DNA from: an uncultured Blautia sp.
GTDB lineage: Bacteria; Bacillota; Clostridia; Lachnospirales; Lachnospiraceae
Assembly (NCBI GenBank): GCA_900542045.1
Contig: UQMI01000020.1
Location: 1-57,302 of the forward strand
Length of the DNA: 57,302 nt
Direction of reading: 5' to 3'
Shown here piece after piece: positions 42,931 to 52,039 of the stretch (position 1 is its first letter; every line of letters starts with the position of its first letter). The notes beneath the pieces are model-generated. The model had not been told where the DNA came from, ran no database searches, and worked only from the letters and a program-made list of their open reading frames with translations. A program made the position numbers and the translations under genes.

Positions 42931-42980
42931 CAAAAAGCCTGCAAAAAACAACACCTCTTCAGCATTGTTTCTTACAGGCT
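42931..42980 (-). terminator. Terminator of the PTS-HAD operon
   Basis: On the minus strand AGCCTGTAAGAAACAA (42965-42980) pairs with TTGTTTTTTGCAGGCT (42936-42951) using two G-T pairs, followed by TTTTTG. It begins 20 bases after the HAD gene stop. Confidence 0.85.
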
Positions 42981-42999
42981 GTTCGTTATTTTCCGGAAG

Positions 43000-43830
43000 T
43001 TACAGTAACTCCATCCTCTTCAATTGATAATAAATTCCGTCTGCACAGACATCCTCGCAGACCGCATCCGCCCGCTGTTTTAACTCTTCACAGGCATTTC
43101 CCATGGCTACGCCGATCCCGGCGGTTTCTATCATTTCGTAATCGTTCATACTGTCTCCGAAGGCGATCGTATCCTGGATCCCTACTCCATAATACGCACA
43201 TACCAGCTCCATTCCCCTTCCTTTGTCAATGCCCCTGGGGATGATCTCTCCGTTGAAACAGACGGTGCTGTCCTTATAGGGAAATACCGCATATCGGAAC
43301 CGGTCCTCCAGATATTTCTTTGTCTGTTCAATGGCCTCCAGGTTTGTACTGGTAAAACAGATCTTGTATGCCCCTTTTCCTGGATACTTCTCGTAGGGCT
43401 GGATGGAAATTCCCGCTTCAATTTCTCTCTGCATGCGGATCAGCTCGAAGTTTGTCTCATCGGGCTCGGCCATTTTCAGCAGCGCTTCCATCTGCGGATC
43501 TGTATAAATCCCATCCGGCGTTTCTATTCTGCAGTACATGCCCTGCGCATGGAACACAGACAGGCACTCCTGAATCACAGGTTCTGGAAGAAGGCTGTCA
43601 AACAGCACCTCACCGTGTACCTCCACATGCGCTCCTGCACTTGCTATTACGCCATCCACCCCCAGGTCCATAATCTCCTGGCCGATGATCGGCATATTCC
43701 TTCCCGTACACAAGCAAACGCCATGTCCGTTTTCTCTTGCTTTCCGCAGCGCCTCTTTTACCCGTCTGGACGGCGCCGCCATAGCGGAAACCAGTGTTCC
43801 GTCAATATCAAAAAAAATCAATTTCTTCAT
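43000..43830 (-). CDS. Cof-type HAD-superfamily hydrolase
   Basis: The 276-residue haloacid-dehalogenase phosphatase has motif I DIDGTLVSAM (nucleophile Asp at residue 9), motif II CLCTGRNMP, a class IIB cap (about 85-190), motif III lysine (GIDKGRGMELV) and motif IV IAFGDSMNDYEMI. Such enzymes dephosphorylate sugar phosphates or riboflavin-type substrates. It starts 22 bases after the PTS gene (GAGGAA site) and shares its terminator, so it probably acts on the sugar phosphate made by that transporter or relieves its accumulation. Confidence 0.93.
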   Translation of the reverse strand: MKKLIFFDIDGTLVSAMAAPSRRVKEALRKARENGHGVCLCTGRNMPIIGQEIMDLGVDGVIASAGAHVEVHGEVLFDSLLPEPVIQECLSVFHAQGMYCRIETPDGIYTDPQMEALLKMAEPDETNFELIRMQREIEAGISIQPYEKYPGKGAYKICFTSTNLEAIEQTKKYLEDRFRYAVFPYKDSTVCFNGEIIPRGIDKGRGMELVCAYYGVGIQDTIAFGDSMNDYEMIETAGIGVAMGNACEELKQRADAVCEDVCADGIYYQLKRMELL

Positions 43831-43852
43831 GTCAATTCCTCAAACTGTAGTT

Positions 43853-45835
43853 TTATGCTTTGCGAAGTACTGCCGCCTTGGTATCCGGACTCATTGCACC
43901 GGGCGAAGCCACCTCCAGCTTCCTGTCCTCGGGTAGATCCGTAAATATCATGGGGATCACTGTGTCATAACCTGCTTTTTCGATCTGCTCTTTGTCGAAT
44001 TCGATCAGCAGCTGTCCCCGTTTCACGGCATCACCGTCTTTTACATGGGCGGTAAAATATTTTCCCTGAAGATTTACTGTATCCACTCCGATATGGATCA
44101 GGATCTCCGTTCCCTGGCTGCTGGCAAAACAGATTGCATGCTTCGTATCAAATATGCTTGTAATGACTCCGTCGGCAGGAGCGTAGACCTTTCCTTCTTC
44201 AGGCAGCACTGCAGCTCCGTCTCCCAGCACTTTATTGGCAAAGGTATCATCATTTACTTCTTCCATGGGAATCTGCTGCCCACGGGCATATCCGAAGAAG
44301 ATTTCTTCGTCCGGCTGCTCCATGATCTCAGGTACCTCTGCGGGTTCCAGCGTACTTTCGACAGGTGCCGGCGTACTTTCAGCAGGTGCCGGGGCATTTC
44401 TGTCAGCTGCCGCCGTTTCTTCCTCCGGGGCCCGGTCCATAAATCTTCCCAGGATCAGCGTCATGACAAAGCCTCCGGCAATGGCAACTCCATGGGCTAT
44501 TATGTAATTCACATATCCATTTCCGGCAGGATCTGCCAGAGCAATTCCGGGCAACACCGTTGTGCCGAATCCGATGGCCGCAAGATTTGTCACATATACC
44601 ACGATTCCGCCCAGGGCGCCTCCGATACAGCCGCCGATGATCGGAAAGCGGTACCGCAGATTCACACCAAATAAAGCCGGTTCCGTAATTCCAAATAATA
44701 CGGAAATGAAACTGGGAATGCAAAGCTCACGGATCTTAACATTTTTTCTGTGCAGTGCCAGATATCCCAGCACGGCGCCGCCCTGAGCAATAATAGCTAC
44801 TGACATCAGGGGATTCAGGAAGTTCCTTCCCGTATCCGCCAGCAGCTGTGCCTCAATGGCACCGAAAATATGATGCAGACCGGTGATCACCACCAGCTGC
44901 TGCAGGCCGGAAAAGGCCGCATAACCCAGCACTCCCAGATTCTGCGTCATCCATACCAGACCATTGGTAATACCGGAAGAAAGTCCGCGTCCCACGGGAC
45001 CGATGACTGTAAACAGCAGCAGCGCGCCCACCAGGGTGGTAAGCAGCGGAGATACCAGAAGACGGATCACTTCCGGCACTTTCTTTTCAAAGAAGATATC
45101 CAGCTTGGCTGTTACAAATCCCATCAGCAGAGCTACAATAATACCTCCCTGAAATCCCACCAGATCCACGCCCAGTCCGAAAATATGCAGCGTTGTCACT
45201 TCCACTGTTCCCTGTGCGGCTGCGTAGGCATCTGCCAGACTGTTGCTGAGCATGATACAGCCGATCACAATTCCCAGGATGGGCCTTCCTCCAAACCGTT
45301 TGCAGGCACTGTAGGCCACAGCCAGCGGCAGAAATCCGAAAATGGCGCCCGAGGAAATATTGATCAGCGTATTGATCCCGTAGAGCGTTTCATTTGCCCG
45401 CACAAAATCCAGATTTCCCAGTACCCCGGAAAGTCCTGTGAGCAGAGCGGCAGCCAGGATTCCCGGCATAATGTCCACAAACACATCCGACAAAGCCTTG
45501 ATGACCCGCTGAAGCGGATTCATTTTCTTATTTGCCACCGTCTTCAGATCACTGAGACTCATGTTTTTCATATTGTTGTATTCCGCAAATACTTCATATA
45601 CATCATTTACCAGACCGGCGCCGAAAATAATCTGCACCTGGTCTCCAGCCACAAACACGCCTTTTGCAAGATCCACATCTTCGATGGCCTTCAAATCTGC
45701 CAGATCGTTATCCTTTAAAACGATCCGCAGACGCGTTGCACAATGGGCAACTCCCTGAATGTTTTCTTTTCCTCCAACCAGCTTTGTCAGTTCTATGGAG
45801 ATTTTTTCATACCGCTGGCGCTTATTCGCATCCAT
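43853..45835 (-). CDS. PTS transporter, fused IIBCA, sucrose/beta-glucoside family
   Basis: The 660-residue fusion imports a sugar while phosphorylating it with PEP-derived phosphate. Order: IIB (phosphorylated Cys in GVAHCATRLRIVLKDND, residue about 32), IIC membrane domain (about 100-480, with GLHHIFGAIEAQLL and FGITEPALFGVNLRY), an Ala/Pro/Glu-rich linker (about 490-515), IIA (phosphorylated His in EILIHIGVDTVNLQG, near 580). The IIC type is that of sucrose, trehalose and beta-glucoside carriers. The exact sugar is not evident. ATG with AAGGAGG. A HAD phosphatase follows and an AraC regulator is divergent upstream. No glycosidase gene is in the operon. Confidence 0.94.
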   Translation of the reverse strand: MDANKRQRYEKISIELTKLVGGKENIQGVAHCATRLRIVLKDNDLADLKAIEDVDLAKGVFVAGDQVQIIFGAGLVNDVYEVFAEYNNMKNMSLSDLKTVANKKMNPLQRVIKALSDVFVDIMPGILAAALLTGLSGVLGNLDFVRANETLYGINTLINISSGAIFGFLPLAVAYSACKRFGGRPILGIVIGCIMLSNSLADAYAAAQGTVEVTTLHIFGLGVDLVGFQGGIIVALLMGFVTAKLDIFFEKKVPEVIRLLVSPLLTTLVGALLLFTVIGPVGRGLSSGITNGLVWMTQNLGVLGYAAFSGLQQLVVITGLHHIFGAIEAQLLADTGRNFLNPLMSVAIIAQGGAVLGYLALHRKNVKIRELCIPSFISVLFGITEPALFGVNLRYRFPIIGGCIGGALGGIVVYVTNLAAIGFGTTVLPGIALADPAGNGYVNYIIAHGVAIAGGFVMTLILGRFMDRAPEEETAAADRNAPAPAESTPAPVESTLEPAEVPEIMEQPDEEIFFGYARGQQIPMEEVNDDTFANKVLGDGAAVLPEEGKVYAPADGVITSIFDTKHAICFASSQGTEILIHIGVDTVNLQGKYFTAHVKDGDAVKRGQLLIEFDKEQIEKAGYDTVIPMIFTDLPEDRKLEVASPGAMSPDTKAAVLRKA

Positions 45836-45996
45836 TTAATATTCCTCCTTTTTCCCTCCGTCACAAAAGCATTTGCCCTCTGATCTTGCTGTGGCCACAG
45901 CTGAGCACGGTTTTTCCGCGTTTGTATCCGTTCCTTGTATTTCTTATTATATCTGTGTATAATGGAAAATATATGGAGATATGTGACTTTTATATT

Positions 45997-46067
45997 GAAT
46001 ATTATGACTACCTGCAGTCCTTTGACTTTCACACGAATATTATGTCTGACTGCAGTCCTTTGACTTT
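45997..46067. repeat. Two 33-bp direct repeats between PTS and AraC genes
   Basis: Copies at 45997-46029 and 46035-46067 differ at only three or four positions (period 38). Both contain CTGCAGTCCTTTGACTTT preceded by GAATATTATG. A third, degenerate tail (GTGACTTT, 45983-45990) lies 39 bases further upstream. Direct repeats upstream of an AraC-family gene and its divergent target suggest regulator binding sites. Confidence 0.8.
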
Positions 46068-46101
46068 TTCATGCAGTATGAAGTAAGGAGGCGAAGATCC
46101 T

Positions 46102-46926
46102 TTGCAGGACTATATTTTTTCCAATGATTTTTCCCGGAATATTGATGCCATGATCTACACCTGCGGCTTTGAAAACTGTGCCCCCGGACACAGCTACGGC
46201 CCCATCATGCGGAATGGCTATCTGATCCATTATATTTTAGACGGCTCCGGCATCTACAAAGCCCGGGGCAAACTGTTCCGTCTGCACAAGGGCGACGCTT
46301 TTCTGATCTGCCCCGGAGAACTGATCTATTACGAAGCAGACCGGCATGATCCCTGGAGTTATACCTGGATCGGCATGCAGGGCATCAAGATCAAAGGCTA
46401 TCTGGAACGCACTTCTCTTCTTACGGATCTGGTGGTCCATTACGGCCAGGATGATCAGATGCGTCTCTGTCATGAAAAAATGTTCGAAGCAGACAAACAG
46501 CCCCAGAACCGCGATCTGCTCATGAACAGCATCATGTATGAATATCTTTTCTTTCTGGCCAGAAAATTTCCAGGCAGCCAGTCTCCTGCCAGTGAAAAGA
46601 AATCCAGTTACGCAGAAGAGGCATTAAAATACATCGAAGCCCATTACTGTGATCCCATCGGCATTCAGGACATTGCCGACCATCTGAATATTAACCGGTC
46701 CTACCTTCACCGCCTGTTTAAATCGGTCACCGGCTTTTCCATTCAGAAGTATTTGCTGGATTACAGAATCAGACAGGCCTGTATCCTTCTGAAGAATACA
46801 GACCTGTCTGTCCGTGTGATCGCTCATTCTGTCAGTTATGCGGATCCCCTGTATTTCTCGAGACTCTTCCATCAGAAGATGGGGATGAGTCCCTCTCAAT
46901 ACAGGATATACACCCAAAAATTATGA
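46102..46926 (+). CDS. AraC-family transcriptional regulator
   Basis: The 274-residue regulator has an N-terminal cupin sugar-sensing domain (about 15-130: HYILDGSGIYKARGKLFRLHKGDAFLICPGE) and a C-terminal double helix-turn-helix (IGIQDIADHLNINRSYLHRLFKSVTGFS, then the conserved QACILLKNTDLSVRVIAHSVSYADPLYFSRLFHQKMGMSPSQYR). The start is a TTG at 46102 with a strong AAGGAGG site, and the frame matches the family from there. It is divergent from the PTS operon, which it probably controls through the direct repeats just upstream. Its end lies 11 bases from the convergent VOC gene. Confidence 0.93.
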   Translation: MQDYIFSNDFSRNIDAMIYTCGFENCAPGHSYGPIMRNGYLIHYILDGSGIYKARGKLFRLHKGDAFLICPGELIYYEADRHDPWSYTWIGMQGIKIKGYLERTSLLTDLVVHYGQDDQMRLCHEKMFEADKQPQNRDLLMNSIMYEYLFFLARKFPGSQSPASEKKSSYAEEALKYIEAHYCDPIGIQDIADHLNINRSYLHRLFKSVTGFSIQKYLLDYRIRQACILLKNTDLSVRVIAHSVSYADPLYFSRLFHQKMGMSPSQYRIYTQKL

Positions 46927-46937
46927 TATTTTTCTGC

Positions 46938-47324
46938 CTATTCCTCATAAAACTCAATTTTCGTTCCGTCCGGATCATAACAAAAACCATATGGCTTCCC
47001 TGTAGCAGCGTCTTCCCTGACCTCTGTTACAGAGACGCCCTGCCCCTTGAGCATCTGCAGCTTTTTCTGCACATTTTCCGTAAGAAAAGAAAGATGCTCC
47101 AGACCTGGCCTGAAACTGCACTTCCGGCATCCGTCCTGTTCCGCAAGATCTTCTTTCACAAACAGTTCAATGATATATTCTCCATTGCAATACAGTTCGA
47201 TTTTCTTCGCATCTTTTTTTCTGGAATAGGATTCCCGAAACACCTGAAGCCCTAACTTGTTTACATAGAAATCCATACTTTTTTTGTAATCTGATCCAAA
47301 GATACATACATGATGAAATTTCAT
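46938..47324 (-). CDS. VOC (glyoxalase/YaeR-like) family protein
   Basis: The 128-residue protein has the vicinal-oxygen-chelate fold pattern: MKFHHVCIFGSDYKKSMDFYVNKLGLQV at the start (metal-binding His), a central Glu (YIIELF), a second His (GLEHLSFLTEN) and a terminal Glu (YDPDGTKIEFYEE). This full metal set suggests an active lyase or isomerase rather than a resistance protein. ATG at 47324 with GGAGAG. It starts 32 bases after the aldolase stop and looks like the last gene of the cyclitol/sugar locus. Confidence 0.85.
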   Translation of the reverse strand: MKFHHVCIFGSDYKKSMDFYVNKLGLQVFRESYSRKKDAKKIELYCNGEYIIELFVKEDLAEQDGCRKCSFRPGLEHLSFLTENVQKKLQMLKGQGVSVTEVREDAATGKPYGFCYDPDGTKIEFYEE

Positions 47325-47356
47325 AGTTTTATCTCTCCGCAACATTCTGTCTGTTC

Positions 47357-48292
47357 TCAGGCTTTTCCGGCAGATCCCAGTACATTGACTATCTTATGTT
47401 CCACAAGTTCCTGTACCATATCCCTTGCAGGACGCAGATACTGTCTGGGGTCAAAATGTTCCGGATGCTCTACAAGTTCCTGACGTACAGCTGCTGTCAT
47501 TGCCAGACGTACATCCGAATCAATATTAATCTTACATACAGCAGACTTCGCCGCCTGACGGAGCATTTCTTCAGGAATTCCAATAGCTGCCTCCAATTCT
47601 CCCTGGTATTTCTGGATCATATCCACGTATTTCTGATTTACAGAGGAAGAACCATGAAGAACAATTGGATAATCCGGTAGCCTCTTTTCAATTTCAGCCA
47701 AAATATCGAAACGCAGTTGTGGAGTCTGCCCGGGTTTAAATTTAAATGCTCCATGACTGGTTCCTATGGCAATTGCCAGTGAATCCACACCTGTTCGTTC
47801 CACAAATTCCTGAACTTCATCGGGATTTGTATAAGAAGCATCTTCTGCTTTCACATTCACGTCATCTTCAATTCCAGCTAATTTTCCCAGTTCACCTTCT
47901 ACCACCACGCCTTTGCTGTGTGCATACTCTACTACCTGTTTTGTCAGTGCAATATTTTCCTCAAAACCATATCTGGATCCATCAATCATAACAGAAGTAA
48001 ATCCACCATCAATACAAGACTTGCAGATTTCAAAATCTTCGCCATGATCCAAATGAAGAGCCATGGGAATTTCCACCTCCAATGCAGCTGCTTCAACCAG
48101 CTTCATCAGATAATTATGACCGGCATATTTCCGGGCCCCCGCAGAAACCTGCAGGATTACCGGTGACTGCAGTTTCTGGGCAGCCCTTGTGATACCCTGA
48201 ATAATTTCCATATTATTCACATTAAACGCACCAATGGCATACCCACCTTCATAGGCCTTCCGAAACATTTCTGTTGTTGTTACCAATGGCAT
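47357..48292 (-). CDS. Class II ketose-bisphosphate aldolase
   Basis: The 311-residue zinc-dependent aldolase belongs to the fructose/tagatose-bisphosphate family. Signatures are ALHLDHGEDFEICKSCIDGGFTSVMIDGS (zinc His and catalytic Asp), VVVEGELGKLAG, IAIGTSHGAFKF (zinc His) and IVLHGSSSVNQKYVD (zinc His). The expected products are two triose units from a ketose 1,6-bisphosphate, but the substrate in this locus is not fixed by sequence. The ATG at 48292 with AGGAGGAA was chosen over a longer frame to 48316. It lies between RpiB (10 bases upstream) and the VOC gene. Confidence 0.9.
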   Translation of the reverse strand: MPLVTTTEMFRKAYEGGYAIGAFNVNNMEIIQGITRAAQKLQSPVILQVSAGARKYAGHNYLMKLVEAAALEVEIPMALHLDHGEDFEICKSCIDGGFTSVMIDGSRYGFEENIALTKQVVEYAHSKGVVVEGELGKLAGIEDDVNVKAEDASYTNPDEVQEFVERTGVDSLAIAIGTSHGAFKFKPGQTPQLRFDILAEIEKRLPDYPIVLHGSSSVNQKYVDMIQKYQGELEAAIGIPEEMLRQAAKSAVCKINIDSDVRLAMTAAVRQELVEHPEHFDPRQYLRPARDMVQELVEHKIVNVLGSAGKA

Positions 48293-48302
48293 AAAATTCC
48301 TC

Positions 48303-48749
48303 CTATCTTTTCTCAATGGCGGCTATTTTGTTGATTCTCATCTGGTGGCGACCTCCCTCAAATTCTGTATTCAAAAATAATTCCACCATCATCAGCGCCA
48401 GACCCTGTCCTACCACACGACCACCCATACAGAGAATATTCGCATCATTATGTTTTCTCGTCATCTTCACACTGAAGCAATCAGAACAGCACGCTGCCCG
48501 AATCCCCTTTACTTTGTTTGCCGCAATGGAAATTCCGATTCCCGTGCCACAGCAGAGGATTCCTTTTTCCGCTTTCTTCTGCGTTACCGCTTCTGCTACT
48601 GGCAGGGCAATATCCGGATAATCCACTGCTTCCGGCGTAAATGCCCCATAATCTTTGTAAGGGATATTCTGTGCATCAAGATATTTCTTAATTGCTTCTT
48701 TTAATTCATAACCACCATGGTCGCTTCCTATTGCTATCAATTTTCCCAT
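48303..48749 (-). CDS. RpiB/LacAB-family sugar-phosphate isomerase
   Basis: The 148-residue isomerase starts with MGKLIAIGSDHGGYELKEAI. The catalytic cysteine is in GILCCGTGIGISIAANK (residue about 65). The conserved HNDANILCMGGRVVG segment follows. RpiB homologues interconvert ribose/ribulose 5-phosphate or allose/allulose 6-phosphate. LacA and LacB act on galactose 6-phosphate. It begins 4 bases after the phosphohexomutase stop and ends 10 bases before the aldolase start, a tight isomerase-aldolase pair. Confidence 0.93.
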   Translation of the reverse strand: MGKLIAIGSDHGGYELKEAIKKYLDAQNIPYKDYGAFTPEAVDYPDIALPVAEAVTQKKAEKGILCCGTGIGISIAANKVKGIRAACCSDCFSVKMTRKHNDANILCMGGRVVGQGLALMMVELFLNTEFEGGRHQMRINKIAAIEKR

Positions 48750-48753
48750 CCTT

Positions 48754-50298
48754 TCAAATCGTCCCTAACTGACTGAACTGTGCAAAAAACGGCCGAATTT
48801 TCTTCAATATCTTTTCCGTACCGCCTTTCTGTTCTGTCTCAATATTCAACGGCATCAGAGGATCGTGCAAAGACATACGCAACAGCATCCAGCCTTTCAC
48901 ATCTTCATTACAGAAACGAACTCGCACTCCTTCATAATTTTCTTTTACAACCTGAAACCCTTTCAGCTTTCCGACAAATCTTTCAAATTCCTTCAGAACT
49001 TGAATGCCGTATGACTGATAATCTTCATCTATAATCTTAATCCTGTATTCTCGGCTTTCTTCTGATTTTTTCAATCCTGTTGTCATTTCCTGCAGCTTTC
49101 GCCCCTGCCTTTTATACAAAGCCAGACGACAAATAATTTTTACCGCCATATAAGCACCGTCATCCAGGAAATAATTCTCCTTCAGCGCCCCATGACCGGA
49201 TGTCTCTATGGCAAGATGAGATTCTATTCCTTCGCGATTCAGTCGCATTGCTTCGTTGATCACATTTTTGTAGCCTCTTTTAAAACGATGGTGATGCATT
49301 TGCAATTTCTGTTCAAGAAACTCTGTCAGATGATCAGAAGTCACAGAATCTGTCACTACGGTAGTATGGGGATAACTGTCCGCCAGAATTGCCGCCATCA
49401 GAGCAATAATCGTATTTTTATTAACTTCCTCTCCATCAGAAAAAACCACCGCCGCACGATCCCCGTCTGTATCAAAAATAATACCCAAATCAGCTCCTGA
49501 CTCCAGAACCGCAGTACGGATTGCATCCATAGCTTCTTTATTCTCCGGATTCGGCACATGATTAGGAAAATTCCCATCTGGCTCCAGAAAGATACTGCCT
49601 TCAGTAGACACTCCCATTTCCTCCAACAATCTGGCAAAATATCCGCTTACACCATTGGACGCATCTATCACAATATGTAGACCTTGCAGAGGATATGGGG
49701 AATCTTTCTCGCCCGTTTCTCTCCGAATAATAGTTTTCAGATATGCCGAATAAACATCCATCAGAGGAACCTGACGAACACTGAAACATTCTACACGCCG
49801 TTCCATTCTTGATAGAAGAATCGCCCGTCTCAGAATTTCTGAGATTTCTTCTTTATCTAAACCTCCATTTTCTGTAAAAAATTTCAGACCATTCCTATTA
49901 TATGGTAAATGGCTTGCCGTAATCATAATCGCTCCATCAAGTTTAAATTCTTCCAGCACTGTGGACATAAACATGGCCGGAGTGGAAGCCAGACCACAGT
50001 CAAAAACCTCAGCTCCTCTGTGGATCACTCCGCTGATCACACCCTGCTTCAACGATTTTGCAGAAAGCCGGGAATCATTTCCTACACCAATGCGGATATT
50101 TTCCCGTATAATATCTTTCTTTTCGCTAATGTAATCTACGAAAGCAGAAGCAATATTCTGCACCACCGCCGGCGTCAAAGTAACCCTTTCATCCGGTCCT
50201 GCAATAGCCACACCTCTGATATCGCTTCCATTCTGCAGTTTAAAATACTGTTCTTCCCACAGCTCTGTGCGCTTTTGTTTTTCTCTCTTATCCGACAT
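48754..50298 (-). CDS. Phosphomannomutase/phosphoglucomutase-family enzyme
   Basis: The 514-residue alpha-D-phosphohexomutase has the active-site serine loop MITASHLPYNRNGLKFF (near residue 132), the metal-binding loop IFDTDGDRAAVV (about 277), the sugar-recognition loop ETSGHGALKENYFLDDGAY (about 365-385) and a C-terminal phosphate-binding domain. It moves phosphate between C1 and C6 of a hexose. The N-terminus (MSDKREKQKRTELWEEQYFKL) is longer than usual. It lies between the SIS isomerase and RpiB genes. Confidence 0.92.
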   Translation of the reverse strand: MSDKREKQKRTELWEEQYFKLQNGSDIRGVAIAGPDERVTLTPAVVQNIASAFVDYISEKKDIIRENIRIGVGNDSRLSAKSLKQGVISGVIHRGAEVFDCGLASTPAMFMSTVLEEFKLDGAIMITASHLPYNRNGLKFFTENGGLDKEEISEILRRAILLSRMERRVECFSVRQVPLMDVYSAYLKTIIRRETGEKDSPYPLQGLHIVIDASNGVSGYFARLLEEMGVSTEGSIFLEPDGNFPNHVPNPENKEAMDAIRTAVLESGADLGIIFDTDGDRAAVVFSDGEEVNKNTIIALMAAILADSYPHTTVVTDSVTSDHLTEFLEQKLQMHHHRFKRGYKNVINEAMRLNREGIESHLAIETSGHGALKENYFLDDGAYMAVKIICRLALYKRQGRKLQEMTTGLKKSEESREYRIKIIDEDYQSYGIQVLKEFERFVGKLKGFQVVKENYEGVRVRFCNEDVKGWMLLRMSLHDPLMPLNIETEQKGGTEKILKKIRPFFAQFSQLGTI

Positions 50299-50358
50299 AC
50301 CTTATCTCTCCTCTTACAGGACTATCGCAGCTTATCCCGCTGTTCCATTCTTTATCTT

Positions 50359-50985
50359 CTAGTTGGCCACTTTGTTTTCATATTCTTTCAGAAGCTGCTG
50401 TCCTAAAGCTCCTCCCGGATGACTCAGGGCAAAATCCTCTTTTTTGAAATTATTCAACTCTGATACCACTGTAGCCAATGCATCTCCTGCTGCCAAAGCT
50501 GCCGTAGAACTGGCAGTGGGAGCCAGACCAAGATGATCAATTTCACCTTCCGTATTTACTAGAATAGCCACATCTGTTCCTTGCGCCAGAGGAGATGTCC
50601 GATCTTTTGTTATGGAAATTGTTTTCGCCCCAATAATTCGAAGAGACGGAAGCATATTTAATATTTCCTGGGATTTGCCGCTGTTGGAAATCATAATCAC
50701 CACGTCATCTTTTGTCACCATTCCCATATCTCCATGCAGAGATTCACAGCTATGTACAAAAAAGGCCGGTGTTCCAAGACTGGCAAAAGAGGCTGCAATC
50801 TTCTTACCGATATGGCCGGTCTTTCCCAGTCCTGTGATGATCAGTCTCCCTTTGCAGTTCAGAATCATTTCCACAGCCTGCGCATATGTATCATCCACCT
50901 GACCGGAAACTTTCACCAGCGCATCTGCTTCTCCCAGTATTTTTTCTCTGCATTTTTCAATAATTTCTTCTCTTTTTACAGTCAT
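50359..50985 (-). CDS. SIS-domain sugar-phosphate isomerase (KpsF/GutQ-type, no CBS domains)
   Basis: The 208-residue protein consists of one SIS domain. Visible are GRLIITGLGKTGHIGKKIAASFASLG (residues about 49-75), SLHGDMGMVTKDDVVIMISNSGKSQEI and the C-terminal FALSHPGGALGQ typical of arabinose-5-phosphate isomerases. The CBS pair found in KdsD/GutQ/KpsF proteins (usual total about 320 residues) is absent and the gene ends cleanly at a TAG, so it is a natural SIS-only form, as in catabolic clusters. No KDO pathway genes are nearby, so arabinose-5-phosphate isomerase for LPS is unlikely. Confidence 0.88.
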   Translation of the reverse strand: MTVKREEIIEKCREKILGEADALVKVSGQVDDTYAQAVEMILNCKGRLIITGLGKTGHIGKKIAASFASLGTPAFFVHSCESLHGDMGMVTKDDVVIMISNSGKSQEILNMLPSLRIIGAKTISITKDRTSPLAQGTDVAILVNTEGEIDHLGLAPTASSTAALAAGDALATVVSELNNFKKEDFALSHPGGALGQQLLKEYENKVAN

Positions 50986-51000
50986 CTTATAATCTCCTTC

Positions 51001-51960
51001 CTATTTATTCACCATATTCGGTTTTCTCTCAATCGATACCGCAACTGCCAGCACCAGCACAACGCCTTTGATAAACAACTGTACTTCTGACGGCATTCCC
51101 CAGAGCACCAGTCCATTGGACAATACCTGGAGCGTTAAAGTACCGATCAGTGTTCCCCTCACACCGCCAATACCGCCTCGCTGAGAAGTACCGCCCAGCA
51201 CAACAGCGGAAATCACATCCAGTTCATATCCTTCTCCCACGGAGGGTGATCCAGAACCGATCCGGGCTGCCATGACAAGGCCTCCAAGAGCCGTCAGTAC
51301 ACCTGCAAACAAAAAGACCAGTATTTTCTGTTTTGTCACATTAATACCGCTCAGCCTAGCCACGGTCTCATCCCCACCGATTAGACGGGTATAACGTCCA
51401 AACAGGGTATAGCGTTCAATCAACCATACAATAATAAATGCTACTACACCAATAATCAGAAGCCAGGGCCGCTGGCCAAAAAACTTTTTAAAAGGGCTGT
51501 CAAACGCAATCATTGTAATCGTTCCTTCACTGATCATAGTCACTGTTGCCCTGGCAATGGACAACATACCCAAGGTTACAATGAAAGTCGGTACCATCAG
51601 CTTCGTATGAGTTACACCCATGATCAGATATGCCAGCAGCGATACTGCAACTGCCCCCAATATAGTAAGCAGCATATTCTCCGTAGATAAGAAAATCTTT
51701 GCAGCAATCACCCCACAGAGACTGATCATTGAGCCTACAGACAAGTCAATGCTTCCAAGCATGATAATAAAAGTAGCTCCCAGAGCACAGATCAGCAGGT
51801 CAATAGATGAGCCACTGATGCTTAAAATATTACTAACCGTCAAAAACCTGCCTCCAGTAGTCAGTGAAAACATGACCAGCAAGATAATCAGCGCTAAAAA
51901 TGAAATGTTCTTTCTTATGAATTCTTTATAAGATTTGTTCTGAGTTTGCATTTTTCCCAT
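51001..51960 (-). CDS. ABC transporter permease, ribose/inositol family (RbsC-like)
   Basis: The 319-residue protein has about 8-10 membrane helices. It shows the family segments LGATFIIMLGSIDLSVGSMISLCGV (residues about 60-84) and SAVVLGGTSQRGGIGGVRGTLIGTL (about 250-275), the EAA-like cytoplasmic loop that docks on the ATPase. It would form the channel for the neighbouring ATPase and binding protein. ATG at 51960. About 80 bases separate it from the ATPase gene and 15 bases from the SIS gene. Confidence 0.93.
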   Translation of the reverse strand: MGKMQTQNKSYKEFIRKNISFLALIILLVMFSLTTGGRFLTVSNILSISGSSIDLLICALGATFIIMLGSIDLSVGSMISLCGVIAAKIFLSTENMLLTILGAVAVSLLAYLIMGVTHTKLMVPTFIVTLGMLSIARATVTMISEGTITMIAFDSPFKKFFGQRPWLLIIGVVAFIIVWLIERYTLFGRYTRLIGGDETVARLSGINVTKQKILVFLFAGVLTALGGLVMAARIGSGSPSVGEGYELDVISAVVLGGTSQRGGIGGVRGTLIGTLTLQVLSNGLVLWGMPSEVQLFIKGVVLVLAVAVSIERKPNMVNK

Positions 51961-52039
51961 ATCCTTGCATTCCTTTCCTTCCGGACAGTTCCGGAATCTT
52001 CATGAGCCTTTTTCGCTCCATTATGTTCGTTTGTAAGTC

